Of a stretch of 64,000 nucleotides of DNA, positions 13,730 to 26,900 are shown piece after piece. The stretch comes from Kryptolebias marmoratus (Eukaryota > Chordata > Actinopteri > Cyprinodontiformes > Rivulidae): assembly GCF_001649575.2 (NCBI RefSeq), contig NC_051433.1:15590925-15654924 (forward strand), written 5' to 3'. Both the position numbers and the translations under genes were made by a program. Every line of letters starts with the position of its first letter. Within the stretch, counting starts at the first letter, position 1. A model generated the notes under the pieces. The model was given only the letters and a program-made list of their open reading frames with translations, searched no databases and had not been told where the DNA came from.

Positions 13730-13737
13730 GTCTAGAT

Positions 13738-14662
13738 GTTTATTTACGAGCAAAGAGGAGGTTAAATGTGACCAACTGAGGTGACCGTAACTGATATTTT
13801 ATAACATGTCAAATAAAAAGGTAAAACTAAATTTGGGACATTAGAAAAACTAGAACCTTTGTAAGAGCAGCAAATCAAAGTTGCTGACTATCATCATTTC
13901 TCCTCCTAGTACACATGCACCCTGGTTTTTCTCAGCCACTGTCAGATTGTCTGTTTTCATTCATGCATTTTTGCCCGTATGCCTGTTTCCAAGTTTGACT
14001 CTGTTTGGTTAATAAAACATGTTGCAGAGATCCTGAACCTGCCTCCTTTGTGCCTGCTGTACATGTGGTTTATACATGGTGTGGGGGTTGTGTAGGGACT
14101 GACTCCACCTGACAAGGTAAAAGAAAAGTTTGAGAATACTTTGGTTTGGGTCAACACATTCCTGCTGCTCAACTTATTGTAATTTCAGAGTTATTAATTA
14201 TTTTGTTCCTATACTTCCAACCTTTACACAAGGTGCTGTTTTAATGAAAATAATATCCCTACAAACCCCGGTGTTTGCATTATTTAAAGACCTGAACAAC
14301 AGAAGAGTGCTGCTGTGATGCTAGCCGGGGTATTCCTCGGCCTGGCTGGGTCTCCTGCGTCACGTTAAAACACCCAACAGCCCTAAAAACCGGAGACAAA
14401 TCGCTGACGCTGCATTGCATTACCTGAGAGTACAACAACACAGCATACACATAATAATAATTGATCTTGTGCTGTGGGTGGAGTGATGATGGTTCCCACA
14501 AGTAATTAAAACCTGACTCGTGGAGATGTTCTGTTTCTGTCTGTCCCACAGCTCTGGAGCTCTTTGAGAAGAAGGTTACTCCCAGCATGGATGCAGCTCA
14601 TTCAGACAGGACTGGACACGCCGTCCCTCGTCCTTCATTATCACTCTCAGGCAATGATTCAC

Positions 14663-14702
<40 letters not shown>

Positions 14703-16559
14703 AAAAAGGATCTATAAACGTGCAGGCAGTTATTTCACACTCATAATTTCTGCTCCATCTTAGCTTCCTGTGTGTTTTTTTTTTCTTTTCACTCCTCTAA
14801 CTACCTCTCCTCTAATTTCCCCTCATTTCCTCCAGCAGTGCCCCCCCTCCAATCATTAATTTTGTAAGTGGCTGCTTCACTGTACAAGGACAACAAGACA
14901 CTGCGGTCTGTAGTACTGAGCACATGAACAAACATGTGGAGAGAAAACAAGGCGAACACTGGTACCCTTTGCTAAAAATACACTCTAGTACTCTGTCTAC
15001 TTTTGCTTTTTAACAATGATGGTCTGTTATGAGTCAAGATGAGTCTTGAATGATGCACCTTGATCCACTGAGAGAATCGTGAGTTTCTGAACGTACATTT
15101 CCTGCTGAAGCGAATGACTTCCTTCTTTTTATTTCTGTGTGTTTGTTTGTTTGTTTGTTCCAGCTATAGTGGGTGAATAATCCTTGAAGCGATAGGTCAG
15201 ATCTTCTGAAGTGGGGTTCTGTTCAATCAAGCGCCTCACTTCGCCATTTTCTTCCCAGCTAATTATAAATGTGACAGTGTACAAAAACAGATGTAAAGAA
15301 AATCAGCTTTTGTACGGATTCGGAGAGCAAAAATCAATACACAACACAATGAATGTGTGACTGCCTGCTCAGCGTCTTCTTGCTTCGCTCCTTGCTGTTG
15401 TTTTCTCTCTTGTTGACTCTACAGCTGGAAGGATTTCATAAAGACCGCAAATGGCAGCAAGGCGGGCCTCGTGTCCTCAAATCAAATCAGAAGCAGAGCT
15501 AACTAGGTTTTATCTGTGGCTGAGATTTAATGAGGCTTTGGCATACATCATCTCAAAGTGGCATATAATAACCAGAGGGCGTCGGTGACTGCATCACCTT
15601 GTTTTTGCCAAGTCTCAGACAGAGGAAACGACAATAAACGCACACGGCGAAGCTTGTTTTTCCATGGAAGTACCTCTGCAACAGATGCTCTCCCTCTGTT
15701 TGCTTTGGATCCGTTTTTGCCCTTGAATGTTTGGAACATGAAGGTGGAGAAGTGGGCAAAAGTGAGCGTCCTTCAAATACTGTCGAAGGTCTGAGCACCC
15801 CAGGCAGCACACATCCTCCCACTGAGGTGTCCGTAAACAAGACTGTCGCAGCTTTGCCTGTTTTTTTTTTTATCACACACACCACAATCACAAACTATGC
15901 AAGGAGAGAGTGTTTCCTGTTTTACTTCAATGAAAAGATGCTACAGATTTGTCCTCACACCATGTGCACACGTCCTTAAATTAGAGGGAGGTTCTGCGGA
16001 GTCGTTCTGAGCGGTCAGTGTCTTACCTGCTGTAGACAGGAGGCAGAGCAATCTGGAGAATCAGGGAGAAATTCTCTCAATTAGGAGTCAAGCTAATGTC
16101 CAGTCAGAATGAGGCCAGAATGTGTTCAGTGTAACAAGGCAGAGAGAAAGTCAGGTGAAAAAATAAAGTCAAAAAATCAGAATTTGCCTTAACAGCTACA
16201 AATCTTTTTAGATAGTTGTTATTTTAGTTGGCTGAAATGCTTTTTGGACTCAGTATGACTCGCCATTAGCTTGATTTCCTCATATTTTCCCTCTGATTCT
16301 CAAAACTGAGATCATGCAGATCGCTGTATAGTGCAGATAAGACACTAGCTTCTTTCACTGAATACTTTTAAGCTGGGTCAAAGATGCCTTTTTTTGGTGA
16401 GATTTATGTCACAACTGCACAGCTATTGTTACGCCTATAAGCACAAGGCAGGTAGTCACATAGCCAAGTTGGCGAGTAAATAGGTAATCATGAGCGGCAC
16501 GTGCAGCAGTTCCTGCTGTCACTCGCTTGTTCAACAACGTCAGCTTCATTATCATCTGC
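13738..16559. other. Intergenic, no gene recognised
   Basis: Includes the CA microsatellite at 14665-14698. Overlapping open frames on both strands near 15550-15980 lack donor/acceptor logic and resemble no protein I know, so no gene is called. TTTGTTTGTTTGTTTG occurs near 15142. Confidence 0.45.
14665..14707 (+). repeat. (CA)17 plus A-tract microsatellite
   Basis: Dinucleotide CA repeat from 14665 to 14698 running into a short poly-A. Simple repeat only. Confidence 0.95.
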
Positions 16560-16925
16560 TGCCATAAAAGGTGGGCAATCATGTATTTGCCTGAGTCTGT
16601 GTGTGTTTTTTTATGTCTGTCTGTTAGCAAAATATCTCATGAACCTGGCTGGATTTTCATCAAACTCTCAGAAAGTAATCATTGTTGTACATCTACAACT
16701 TATTAACCTTTAGAGTCAATCCAATTCAAGATGGCCACCAAACTTAACAAACACAAAGGCTGTAACTGTCACTTTTACAAATATTGAGCTAATATTTGGT
16801 GTGATAGTAGCTGAGAGTCATTCCTAACACATACTCTGAGCGCTAACGGATCACTGCACAGCTTTGTTTAAAACTTTAGCCTGCAAGGCAATGGGTGATA
16901 TGCATTCCTTCAAGTAAAGCTACTT
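16560..16925 (+). repeat. Dispersed repeat family R1, copy B
   Basis: Contains GTTAGCAAAATATCTCATGA, CTCAGAAAGTAATCATTG, AGATGGCCACCA, TTTTACAAATATTGAGCTAA, TAGCTGAGAGTCATTCCTAA, and ends GGTGATATGCATTCCTTCAA. One of the more complete copies. It shows no gap where copy A carries its retrotransposon insert (around 16855). Confidence 0.8.
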
Positions 16926-18037
16926 TTTGTTTTAAATGTCAGCGCTCATCGTCTCAGATTTGTGATGGACCAGAGGTGGGTAAAAGAGAGGCTCATCTTT
17001 GTGGCATCAAATTGTTTCTGCCTGGGTTTTTTTTTTTTTTTTTTTGAAAAGGCCTGTTGATTACAACTCCACCTGTAAAAATCCCAAACCGTTCCTTTAA
17101 ATCTGACCAAAAAGGTTCAAAAATCTAATACTGTGGGGGCCATCTTCCTGCATTTTTTTTAATTTAGGGCCGTGTAAATCCAGCTGTCAGAAAAAGAGAT
17201 ACAGCAACACGTCACCGCCGTTCAGTGTACAGAGGGAGATGAAAAAGCATCACATGTTGAAGACATGTGTCGGCACCAACCAGGAGTGAGAAGCCCGGCT
17301 TCGCTGGTGCTTTGCTTCTCTCAACAACCCTCTGCTGGAAAAATTGATGAATAATTGATTTTACTCTAATGGGTGCATTCTAATGCGCTGTGGGTGTAAT
17401 ATTGTGTATTTTCAGCTCTTCAGCTCTCTGTGCAGTATTTTCACATTAAAAAAACACCCTACGTGTTTCTTTTTGTGTTTGTTTTTTATTTTTTTTATAA
17501 AAAGTGAAGGAATTACAATGTTATAAAATCAGAAGGAGAACAGCTCCACCTCTCCCCTTTCACATTTTATGCAAAAGCGCTTGAAGCGCTACCGTAAATT
17601 GTTTGAATTTCTGGAAAAGTTGTCATCTCAGCAGGTCAGCCTGCCTGTTTGTTCACCGCTAACATTATTCCTGCAGACCTAATCAACAGGATCACACAAT
17701 CACCCTAAATCTCTTTTCGACACATGACAAGCAGCCAGGAGGAGACGGTGAATCTATTAATATTTATGCATCCATTCAGTACCGAACAGGGGAAAAAAAG
17801 GCAATATTAGCAAGTCTAATGCTTTGCATCTGAAGTGGATCGATACGACACCCAGCATGCAAAACCTCAGCCCAATGCTGCCGTTTCTAGGCGAAAGGGG
17901 CTTCATTGAATTTGCTTTGTCATGTTTACGCCTTCATACGTGATGGGAGTTGTTTCTTTCTGTTAATGAGGTGCAAAGAAGTTATGACTGAGTCAGCTCC
18001 AGCGTGCTGTAATTTGTGATGCACCTTGCAGATAAAT
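16926..18037. other. Intergenic, possible conserved non-coding stretch
   Basis: No gene. A T18 run lies near 17027-17045. The stretch 17720-18035, including TATTAATATTTATGCATCC and CTTTGTCATGTTTACGCC, is complex and AT/homeodomain-like, so it is a candidate for conservation testing. Otherwise nothing recognised. Confidence 0.35.
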
Positions 18038-18360
18038 TATTATCGCCTGGCGCTGAAAGGCGAAGGCAAATTATCCTGTTTTTGCCCTCGTCTGTTTATG
18101 TCTGTTACCAAAATATCTCATGAACCACTGGCCGAATTTTAATGAAACTTGTAGAAATTAATCAATGGTTGTACATTTGCATCTGATTAATCTTTAGAGT
18201 AAACCCAAACCAGGATGGCTGCCACAGCCTACTGAACTTGGAAAATACAAAAATGGCATTGAATTCAGTCAGTTTAGAGATATCATGCTAAGGTTTGGTG
18301 TGGTTGTAGCTGAGAGTCATTCACAAAACAAGCTTTGAGTGCTACTCCTTACATGAGAGT
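18038..18360 (+). repeat. Dispersed repeat family R1, copy C
   Basis: Begins with the short palindromic string ATCGCCTGGCGCTGAAAGGC and continues with ACCAAAATATCTCATGAACC, GATGGCTGCCACAGCC and TAGCTGAGAGTCATTCAC. It sits immediately upstream of another R1 copy in the same orientation. Confidence 0.75.
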
Positions 18361-18394
18361 TTTGCTTAATATTAACTGTTTAAGTCAACCCTGT

Positions 18395-18740
18395 TTGTCT
18401 GCTAGCAAAATATCTCATGAACCACAGCAAGGATTTTAATGAAACTTGCAGAAAACAACATTTGGATCTTCATCTACAACTGATTAACTTTTGGATTCAG
18501 CCCAATAAAAATGGCCACCACAGCTAATCAACCTTAACTAACACACAAATAGCTATAAATCAGTCAGTTTGACAGGTACTGAGCTAAAATGTAGTGTGGT
18601 AGTAGCTGAGAGTCATCCACAACACATGCATGAGATTGTACAAAGTTAGTTTCAACAACTTTGCCATTTCTCAACATAGATTACCTTCAAAACTGTCACG
18701 AAAGGCATCGAGCGATGTGCACTCCCTCAAGGAACGCTAG
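18395..18740 (+). repeat. Dispersed repeat family R1, copy D (tandem to C)
   Basis: GCTAGCAAAATATCTCATGA, AACTGATTAACTTTTGGATT, AAATGGCCACCACAGCTAA, TAGCTGAGAGTCATCCACAA, and end GTGCACTCCCTCAAGGAACG. Same orientation as copy C and about 35 bp apart, suggesting local duplication or repeat insertion at a preferred site. Confidence 0.75.
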
Positions 18741-21289
18741 ATCTTTAATTATAAATATATGATTAATGTCTTCCAAGTTTCTCGGATTTTGATTCAAAGT
18801 CCCGTGTGATGGGAATGAATGTGAAGCTGTAAAAATGGAGGTTTTGTCATCAGAGTGTGTTGTTCTAACGTCTTCCCTGTGGTGATGCGTTCTCAAAGAC
18901 ATCAAAGGCTGCTGTGAAGATGGAGGATGAAAAGCAACGCAGGCTGCAAGGAAATTCTAGGACAACCCGTTTCTGTTCTCCTCCGCGGCGTTAATCATTT
19001 ATTGTGCAGCATTATTCTTGTTAACTGCTAATTTTCATAAATAATTAATCAAACTATTTGTGCATATTTTTTTTTTGAGGGGGTGAATGAAAAAGCGACA
19101 AAACAGCTTGTCTGTCGGCAGACTCTCAGTCGTTCAGCTCACGATGATCCTTCGTGGTTCACGAAGATGTTTTGCTCATCATTTGAACGTGTTTGAAGTT
19201 TTATATCATCTTTAAAAAGGATAGTCTGGTTATTTTTGAAGTGATGTTTGTTTAATAGTTATCAATAGTACCTTATCATCAGTCATAGAGCATGGGGGAT
19301 GGAGAAGAGGACAGAACTGGCACTTGTTTGGTCAGAAATTAGCCTAGCCTGAACAAAGATGTCTTCTTTCTTCACACTCCATGCTGATAAAGTACTAATT
19401 GTTGAGAACAATGAGACAGACCATCCCATTAAAAGTCACTACCTCTTTCAGAACAAAGAAAGGAGGTTCTGTGCTGCTTTGGCGCATAACATAAGAACAT
19501 CTTCTGTTCTCATTAAACCCTGTTCATCCGTAGGTTGTGTCCACGCTTCTTATTGTCAAGCCGACCGTCACACTCACCAGAAAAGTGTACTTCGGCTCAG
19601 AATAACCGTCTGAGTCATAACGCCTCGTCTGGCGAGCTCCAGCAGTCACTTCTAACTCGGCGAGCTGGCCTTTTGTCAGGCCATAGGATGATGTGCTGAG
19701 TGCTGCCTTTCCACGAGTAATGAGCTACTTGAGCAAATCAGCTTTAAGTGTGTGTGTTTTTTAATGGGATGCACATTTCACTCACACACACTCCCTCATA
19801 CGCACACATAGATACCCAAAGCGTTGCTATGACCCTCCCCTCCCTCCCGTCCTTGATCTGGGTCATGCTCTCAGCAGTTGAGAAGGGCTCTTATGTCTGC
19901 ATGAGCCTGCGCTCACCATGTGCACTAGTTAGCTACTGCAGCAGCAGAAATGAGGCTCCCCTGTTGGGAAATTCATCTGCTTTTAATGCAGCTCCAAGCA
20001 GCAGGGCTGAGTGTCAGGAACGGGAATAATAACAGAGAATAAAGCTGCAACGCATGGAGAAAGAAACAAAAAAAAACACAACCTTTTCTGTTTGTGCTGC
20101 TCATTTTAAAGAACAGCAGCGGGGGATTGTTTCCTCAGGAAAACGGTAGTAAAAACCAAAAAGAAAAAAAAAAAATCACTATTACCGAAGCAATTTCTGA
20201 CTTTTATTGGATACAGTTGTGTGCACGGTGTTGAGGTGGACTTTGTAAAAGCTTAGAACAAAATAAGACTCTTGTTTCCTATATTCCCTTTTTATCTTTT
20301 CAGATTCGACAGACTTTCTTCTTTCTGTTGGAACGCTGAAATTTGGAAGATTGCTTTGCTCTGGTTTTTCATGTTGTGTTGCCGAAGTGACTTTTGTTGT
20401 AGCTTTTACTGCATTTCAGTATTTATTAAGAAACATACTCACAACTTCTACCTAAAAAAAGGAGTATATAATGCAACTACAGGGTAAAAAAAAGCAAAAC
20501 AGAGAGAAAGAAGGAATTTTCTAATTATTTCTTCTCTCAGTTGTCATCTATAAATGTGAATTTGTAGACAATTAAAGCATAAGATCAGGAAGCAATGACG
20601 AGGACACCCCTTCAGTATCAGGGATGCAGTATTGTGTTGTTGTTGTTTTCAGAAAAATACCTGTAAATGAATATTCTGTCTTCTTTTAAGAGCTTTTTTT
20701 TAATGCAACCAGACTTATTTTTTGTTATAATGCTCATTCAAATGGCTTTGACATCTTAAAAAAGAAAAGAAGTTCTTTTCCTTTTTTTAATTTTTTAGGA
20801 TTAACTTGTCCTGCTGACTGAGAATCAACTTTCTGCCCTTTAAAGCCTTTCTCGCCTCCACTTAGAAGATAGGGACCGACAGAAACTGCAGAGCAAAGCA
20901 AAGAAGGATGGATGACAATGGCTGTTCCAACATGTTACAGTAAAGGAGAGCTTCTGTACTTTGGACTCTGAACTGTTAGCTGCGTGTTTTGATCCCTAAT
21001 ATCAACCATGATGGTTCGCTTGTGTTATTTTTGTAGCCGCTGGCAGTTATTCAACCCCATTTATCTCCGTGAGCAAGGGGACGGTGACAGTGTCGGGGTG
21101 TGACAAAATTTGAGGGAGGAGGTGAAGTCTAACCAGCCGGGGGGCAAGAATGAAGAGGACTGAGCAACCCTTTTGTGTGCACATATTGAAAAAAAAAATA
21201 CATATTCCTCTTGTCCACTCTTCTCACACAGCTTCATGCTTGTTTGTCAGCTAAAGTGTGAATCACAGTGGAGGGTAAATTTTAAAAAT
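18741..21289. other. Intergenic, no gene recognised
   Basis: No supported gene. The stretch 18985-19070 has a run of homeodomain-like ATTA motifs, including AATTTTCATAAATAATTAAT, and might be regulatory. The stretch 19222-19400 shows weak, diverged similarity to R2 in reverse. The rest is unremarkable. Confidence 0.4.
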
Positions 21290-21430
21290 GTGAAAGTGTC
21301 ATTTGTTAGTTCTCAGAGTATATGTTGGGGATGACTGTTAGCTACTACCATGCCACATTTTGGCTCAATATCTGTAAAGCCGACAGAGTAACAGACACGT
21401 TTGTGCTTTAAATTGAGTAACAAAGCAACA
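21290..21430 (-). repeat. Dispersed repeat family R1, partial copy E
   Basis: The reverse strand reads TTACAGATATTGAGCCAAAA, TGGCATGGTAGTAGCTAACA, GTCATCCCCAACATATACTC, matching the central R1 block. Truncated at both ends relative to copies B and F. Confidence 0.7.
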
Positions 21431-23568
21431 TCAGCTGTTTAAAGCTGTATTTTCATCTGCTCCAGGAAGGTGTGCACACACAAAACATGCTATTTCTGAT
21501 CAATTATTAGAGACGTATATGGATCTGGATCACTTTATATGTCACAAAATAAGCAGATAATTGTAGGTATATAGAAAAAGTACTAATGAATGAGCATATA
21601 TCATTCATAAAGGGCGATTTTTTTTAAATTTGAATCATGCAAAAATGATCGAAGACTAAAATATGAATGAACATAAGTGCCATTTACTGTTATTAAGCCA
21701 TCACCAAATGTTAATGTTTCTGTTAAACATTCAAAGTAAAAAACAAAATAGGAATGAAAGAAAAGAAGCTGAAGTTGAGGAATGTGCTTTTTAAGTAGTA
21801 ATACATTTCAGGCATTCCAAGCCATCTGTAGGTGATTAGCATTTTAAATTAGAACAGGAGTTTGAGAGAATAACTTCCTCTCAGCTCTCAGCGTTACCGT
21901 CCTTGAATTAGATCCTTGTAGTTAGACGCGTTACACCCCTTCTCTGCTTATAAGACCAGTCATTTATCTCTTGCTGACTCATTCCCTCGAAACCGAACCG
22001 CTCCTCCTTATTCGCCCAAAACCAGGAACAGATTAAAGGAACCGTGCAGCAGAAGTGAGATACGAACTTACAGTCCATGGCAGACAGGGGGTTTATGAGC
22101 AGAACATTTAGCTAAGTCGGAATTAAAGCTTCATGAGGCTTTTCGTACGATCAACGACTGATAAAGATCATCTACAGATGATCACAAAAGTAGAAGAGTT
22201 TCAAAAAGCCAAACAAAGAGGCAGCACAGAGGCTGGGTCCTTGCTGCCACGTCCTTGCCAGAGCGGTCAAACAAGCTGATTTATGATCCCAGAGAGTGAG
22301 AAACACACACACACACATAAAGGCAAGCAGGTACTACCAGAATCAATTCATCACACTTTATTTTGTGTGACCCCGGCTGATGAAGCGGCTAGAAAGCAGC
22401 ACAATACAATCTCAGCAGATTCTAGCGATGTAGTATAAAACATATCCAATCATACACACACAGAGGCCTGCCTTAACAGATGATAAAACCTCCAAACAAT
22501 CACACGTAATCTAGGTAGAAGTGTGATTATGTGGGCGATTCGGGCGGAACACGTGAGATGGAGGCCAGCAGCTATTAAAACAATCATAATATACGGGTCC
22601 TGTGAGAAGGTCATGAACAATTATTATCTTACCAGATGTAGGCAGGTCTTCAAGCCAACTCAGTTTGGAGAAATAGAGTTTATGACGTGAAAACAGTAAA
22701 TGTTGCTGCTGTGGTTTATTTCTTAGTTAGTATCTTACACAATTTTTTCACCAGAACTGGTATCGATAAGTGAAGATATTCAAGAGTCATCAGCGCAAAC
22801 ATTCATGGTGGTAACTATCTCTTGAAGTACATGATGACGGCCTGGAGTGCTCTTTGTCTAGCTGGTTTGGAGTACATTTATCTTGTTGGGGTTTTTTTTG
22901 TTTGTTTTTTGGTGTTTCTAAATCAACATTTAAACAATGTGGCAGTCTGGTTCTTGCAATTAAAAAAAAAATCCTAACTCTAGAGCATACCTGGTGGTTC
23001 AAGTTTGCAGTTTAGACAAAACTTTACTCTTATTTTTGTGTTCTAACTGAACAACCAGATACGGTGACTTATCAAATATTTGTCAGTGGAACTCAAATGA
23101 TAACCAAAAGTTCCAGGTTTGCTTTAAAATAAAGGGTTTTTCTTAAAAAAGAAAAACAAAGAACCAGACCACTGTAAAGTTTAAATACTGAACAGGAGAC
23201 ACACACAAAAAAACCCCAACCCAGAAATAAACAAGAAATATGCTCACATGATGCAAAGCCCAATAAGACAATGATTACTTCAGGCCTTCAGCATCAGAGT
23301 TCACAACATCGCCCACGTATTTCATGAAATAGTCCTCCCACTGGGTTTATATGTGCCAGTGACTCATGAATATATTCACTCATCAGTACCAGTTGTGGTC
23401 CAAAACTTGCGCAAAATATTAGCTAAAGAATGAACAGGACTGCCAACATTTACCGTTTTTCATGTGGACATTGGCAGCCAAGCTGGACTTTTAAACCCGA
23501 TTCGTGTGGAGCGGGCCTGGTTGGTGCACGACGTTAAGAATGGCTCGTTTCATGTATTCTGAGCAAAG
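21431..23568. other. Intergenic, with one reverse R2 copy
   Basis: No gene supported. Around 22590-22690 there is a reverse R2 copy (GGTCATGAACAATTATTATC, CTTACCAGATGTAGGCAG, CAACTCAGTTTGGAGAAAT). A short CA run lies at 22304-22316. The rest is unassigned AT-rich DNA. Confidence 0.45.
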
Positions 23569-23690
23569 TGACGAGCTAACGGCTAGTTCGAGCGGGTCCA
23601 AGACCAAAGTGGATTGCAATCCATCTTAAAACAACTTATATTTCATCCACTTTGGTCTTGGCATGGCTCGTACTAGCCATTAGCTCGTCA
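23569..23690. repeat. Long imperfect palindrome (46-bp arms)
   Basis: The arm at 23569-23614 (TGACGAGCTAACGGCTAGTT ... CCAAGACCAAAGTGGAT) is mirrored at 23645-23690 (ATCCACTTTGGTCTTGG ... GCTAGT-like ... TAGCTCGTCA). The arms are nearly complementary with about five mismatches and a 30-bp spacer. It looks like a foldback MITE. A forward R2 core follows directly at 23715-23800. Confidence 0.85.
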
Positions 23691-23714
23691 ATCTGGTCAG
23701 AATTACACTCTTTT

Positions 23715-23800
23715 CCTTAAAGCGGTCACCATTCAAAGAGCTATCTACAACAGGTAAGATATTAATAACTTTTCCACAGATCTGATCACTTTAAGGTAAC
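23715..23800 (+). repeat. Dispersed repeat family R2, copy near the snx 3' end
   Basis: CATTCAAAGAGCTATCTACA then ACAGGTAAGATATTAATAAC and TTTTCCACAGATCTGATCAC match the R2 core seen at 281-440 and 10105-10235. Confidence 0.6.
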
Positions 23801-23887
23801 AAACATAAAGGTAATGTTTGATTACATGAATGTTTGGTCTGTCATCGTTAAGGTTCAGGCGTCCCTTTGTGTGTTGCTTTCATTTGT

Positions 23888-23893
23888 TTTATT
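23888..23893 (-). terminator. Candidate polyadenylation signal of the sorting nexin gene
   Basis: AATAAA on the minus strand, about 100 nt beyond the TAA stop at 23995-23997. It is the nearest canonical hexamer, so a short 3' UTR is likely. Confidence 0.5.
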
Positions 23894-23994
23894 TAGATCA
23901 AATAAAAGCACAGCAGCAATGTGGGCTTTAAACTCGTGGGTGTGTTTGGAGATACTGAGGACGCTTTGTGTGAGTCAAGTTCTACTGAGGTCTC

Positions 23995-26900
23995 TTAAAC
24001 CGTGGCTTTAAAGGCTTGCAGGTGGTGGCTGAAAATGTCAGCACTCTCTCTGGCTGTAACAAGCTGCTTTTCACACCACTGGATCAGGCTCTTCTGCAAC
24101 ATGTGCACACGTATCTGCTTGAACCGGACAATCTGCGGGAAGAAAGAATATTATGTGATTGGTCCTGCGTGCAAACAATGATAATCTACTGACAGCCACA
24201 TGGGGGGGGGGGGGGGGTTTGAACAGTTTACCTCTTGTTTTGCAACTTCGCTAATCTGCTGAAACTCTGCCTCTGTTGCTTTCTTCACCTCTTCCATCTG
24301 AAGAAACATGGAGCATATTAACATTATTTATCAATTCAATTCAGTTTATTAATATTAGCGCCAAGTCACAATAAAAGTCGTCTCAGGGCACCGGACAAAA
24401 AACATTTACATACATCATAAAAGCCAATTAGGGAAAGTTATCTATCTAAGGAAGCCAGCAGATTGAGCTGAATCTTCACTTCGTCACAGTCTCTCATCCT
24501 GAACAACAGGTTGGAGACAGTGGAAAGGAAAAACTCCCTTTTAACAGGAAGAAACCTCCAGCAGAACCAGAACTAGGTTCAGGACAAGCGGCCTTCTGTT
24601 TCGACCGGCTGGGGGTTTGAGAAGACAGGAAAGAGAAAAAGACAAACACAGAATGACTGGTCCATGTGTAGTTTATATTGTAAGAAAGACTAAGAAATAC
24701 ATGTTAATGATATAAATAATTACAGTAGAGTGTTTAAAGTCAGCAGCAGAGGGAGGAAATGTGGTCAGTTTGTCCTCCAGCAGTCTCAGCCTATAGCAGC
24801 AGAACTAAGGAATAGCTCAGAAAACCCAAACCATCCCTAACTATAGGATTGATCAAAAAGGAAAGTCTTAAAAGTAAACAGGGTGTCAGCCTCATGGACA
24901 GAAACTGGAAGTTAGTTCAACAAGAGAAGAGTCTGATAACTGATAACCAGTGTCTGCATCAGAATGATTACAGAAACTTTGGACCAAATGTTCTCTTGAT
25001 GTTTTCTCTTTCTGCTGAGCTCTGTCAGCAGCTTGTTGCTGCCCCCTGCTGCTCAGATGATGCATGTACATCTACTCACAGCAGCTTTCTTCACAGGTTT
25101 GGCCTTCTCTGCATTCCTTATGGCATTCTCCAACTCCACCATTTTACAGGTCCTCCTGAAGAGCATTTCCTTCATGGGACGTAAATTAAAAGAGCTCACT
25201 GAATAACAGCGATCACAGATTCCAGTCTGATATGTTTGGCAAAAAACAAGGACAAACCTTTTCTGCCTCCTGGTAACGTGAGTGCAGGTCCAGGCCAAGG
25301 CCAAGAGTGTTCATGTCGTTCACAGCAAAACTCCTCGTGCTCTTCTGCTCAAACGTGAACACATTATTAGGTGTGGAAGTGACGAACAGTGGGTTTCGTT
25401 TATTAAAAATAAAGACAAACTTACCTTCATAGAGTCAAATACTTCTGATAATTGCACACAAACCCTGCAAGTAAAAGGGAAAGTCATTTTTATCTTAAGA
25501 TTTTAGTTTCTAAAAGTTGTAACAACAGATATATGGTTATGTATTTGATGTTTAGGGACCAGAAGTACACTTTCATGTTTCTTACAACTAAACATGGGGA
25601 CTTTGTCTTTGCTTTTTGTGTCTAGAACTGTGGCCAATTGTACTTCTCATATCTGCTTCTTCAGCTCCTGTTTCAGAGCTTTCAGAGCCAGAGGAAACCA
25701 AAAAGTTAATGTTTAATCAACTACTAGCGTTTTTTTTTTTTAGTGCTTCACACAAACGCTGCAAGTGAAAAACAAGACGATTAAAATGTTTGAAGTGAAA
25801 GTCAACATGAAACAAAGGTTACAAACAGCAGCGAAAGAAATGTTAAAATGGGCTAAAATAGGTGGAGAAAGAAATATTATAAAAAGGTTTCACAGAATGA
25901 ATCAGGTGGCAGCCTGAAACATTCATTACTGCTTAAAAGCTAAGGCAAAAAACGTTTTAATCTTTCTTTTGGAAGTATTTAGTGAATCAACTTCTCTAAT
26001 ATCGATAAGCAGAGAATTTAAAAGCTTTTGGGTGATTTTGAAAAATGCTGAACCTCCATTTTCCTATCAGCTGTTGTGAGAAGCCTTCAGTAAACTGGCA
26101 ATATGTGGTCGCAGTGTTTTAGGTAGGTGTTTATCTAGAGGGAGTCAGTAAGGTGATCATCAGCAGCCTTCTATATAAGGTTGCTCTTTAAACCCATTCT
26201 AAGAGTCACAGGAAGCTGGTGCAAGGCAGCTAAAACTGGGATAATGTGCTCTGTCTCCTCTTAGTTTTGTTTAGTAGAGTCACTGCAGAGTTTCCAATAA
26301 ACTGGAGTCTCCCTGTGGTCTCTCTAAAAAGCCCAATAAAAAGTACATCACAGTAATCAAGTCGGTCTGAAACAAAGGCAGGAGGTTTTCTGCACAGCCA
26401 GAAGTACAGAGATCAGCGCAGAGGACTCTGGAACCAAGCTTTACAAAAATATAGATATAATTACAGGCCTAACATTTTCTGTTTTTAAACTGAGACCATC
26501 TCATGATGAGAAGGAACGGAGTTATAGTTGTTTCGGTCTGACGGGTTTAAAATCTATCAACACGGAGAGTACTGAAATGAAACCTTTTTACTGTGTTTAA
26601 ACAAACTAAGTTAAGTTAAACTGAAGTTATGTTGGTGTTCATCGATGATTAATTCACAGAATGTTCAAAGAAACCCGAGGAAAGTTTGAACTGGGAAAAA
26701 AAAGGTCTAACAAATCCTGCCCTCGTCGTGGTAAACTGGTCTCCCTGCAGTTCAGACATGTCATCCGCTAAAAACATTTGGTGCTGGAACCAAAAACACA
26801 ACAACAGAGGCCCAAATATACCATGAGCTGGCCTCGATCGTTCCTTCTGCCCTCTCACCTGGTAAAAGCCTTTTTTTCAGGCTCGTCTCCTGGTTCCACA

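Noticed and set aside
15548..15979. Several overlapping open frames on both strands
   Set aside because: They overlap one another, lack splice sites and show no conserved motif; probably chance in a less AT-rich stretch.
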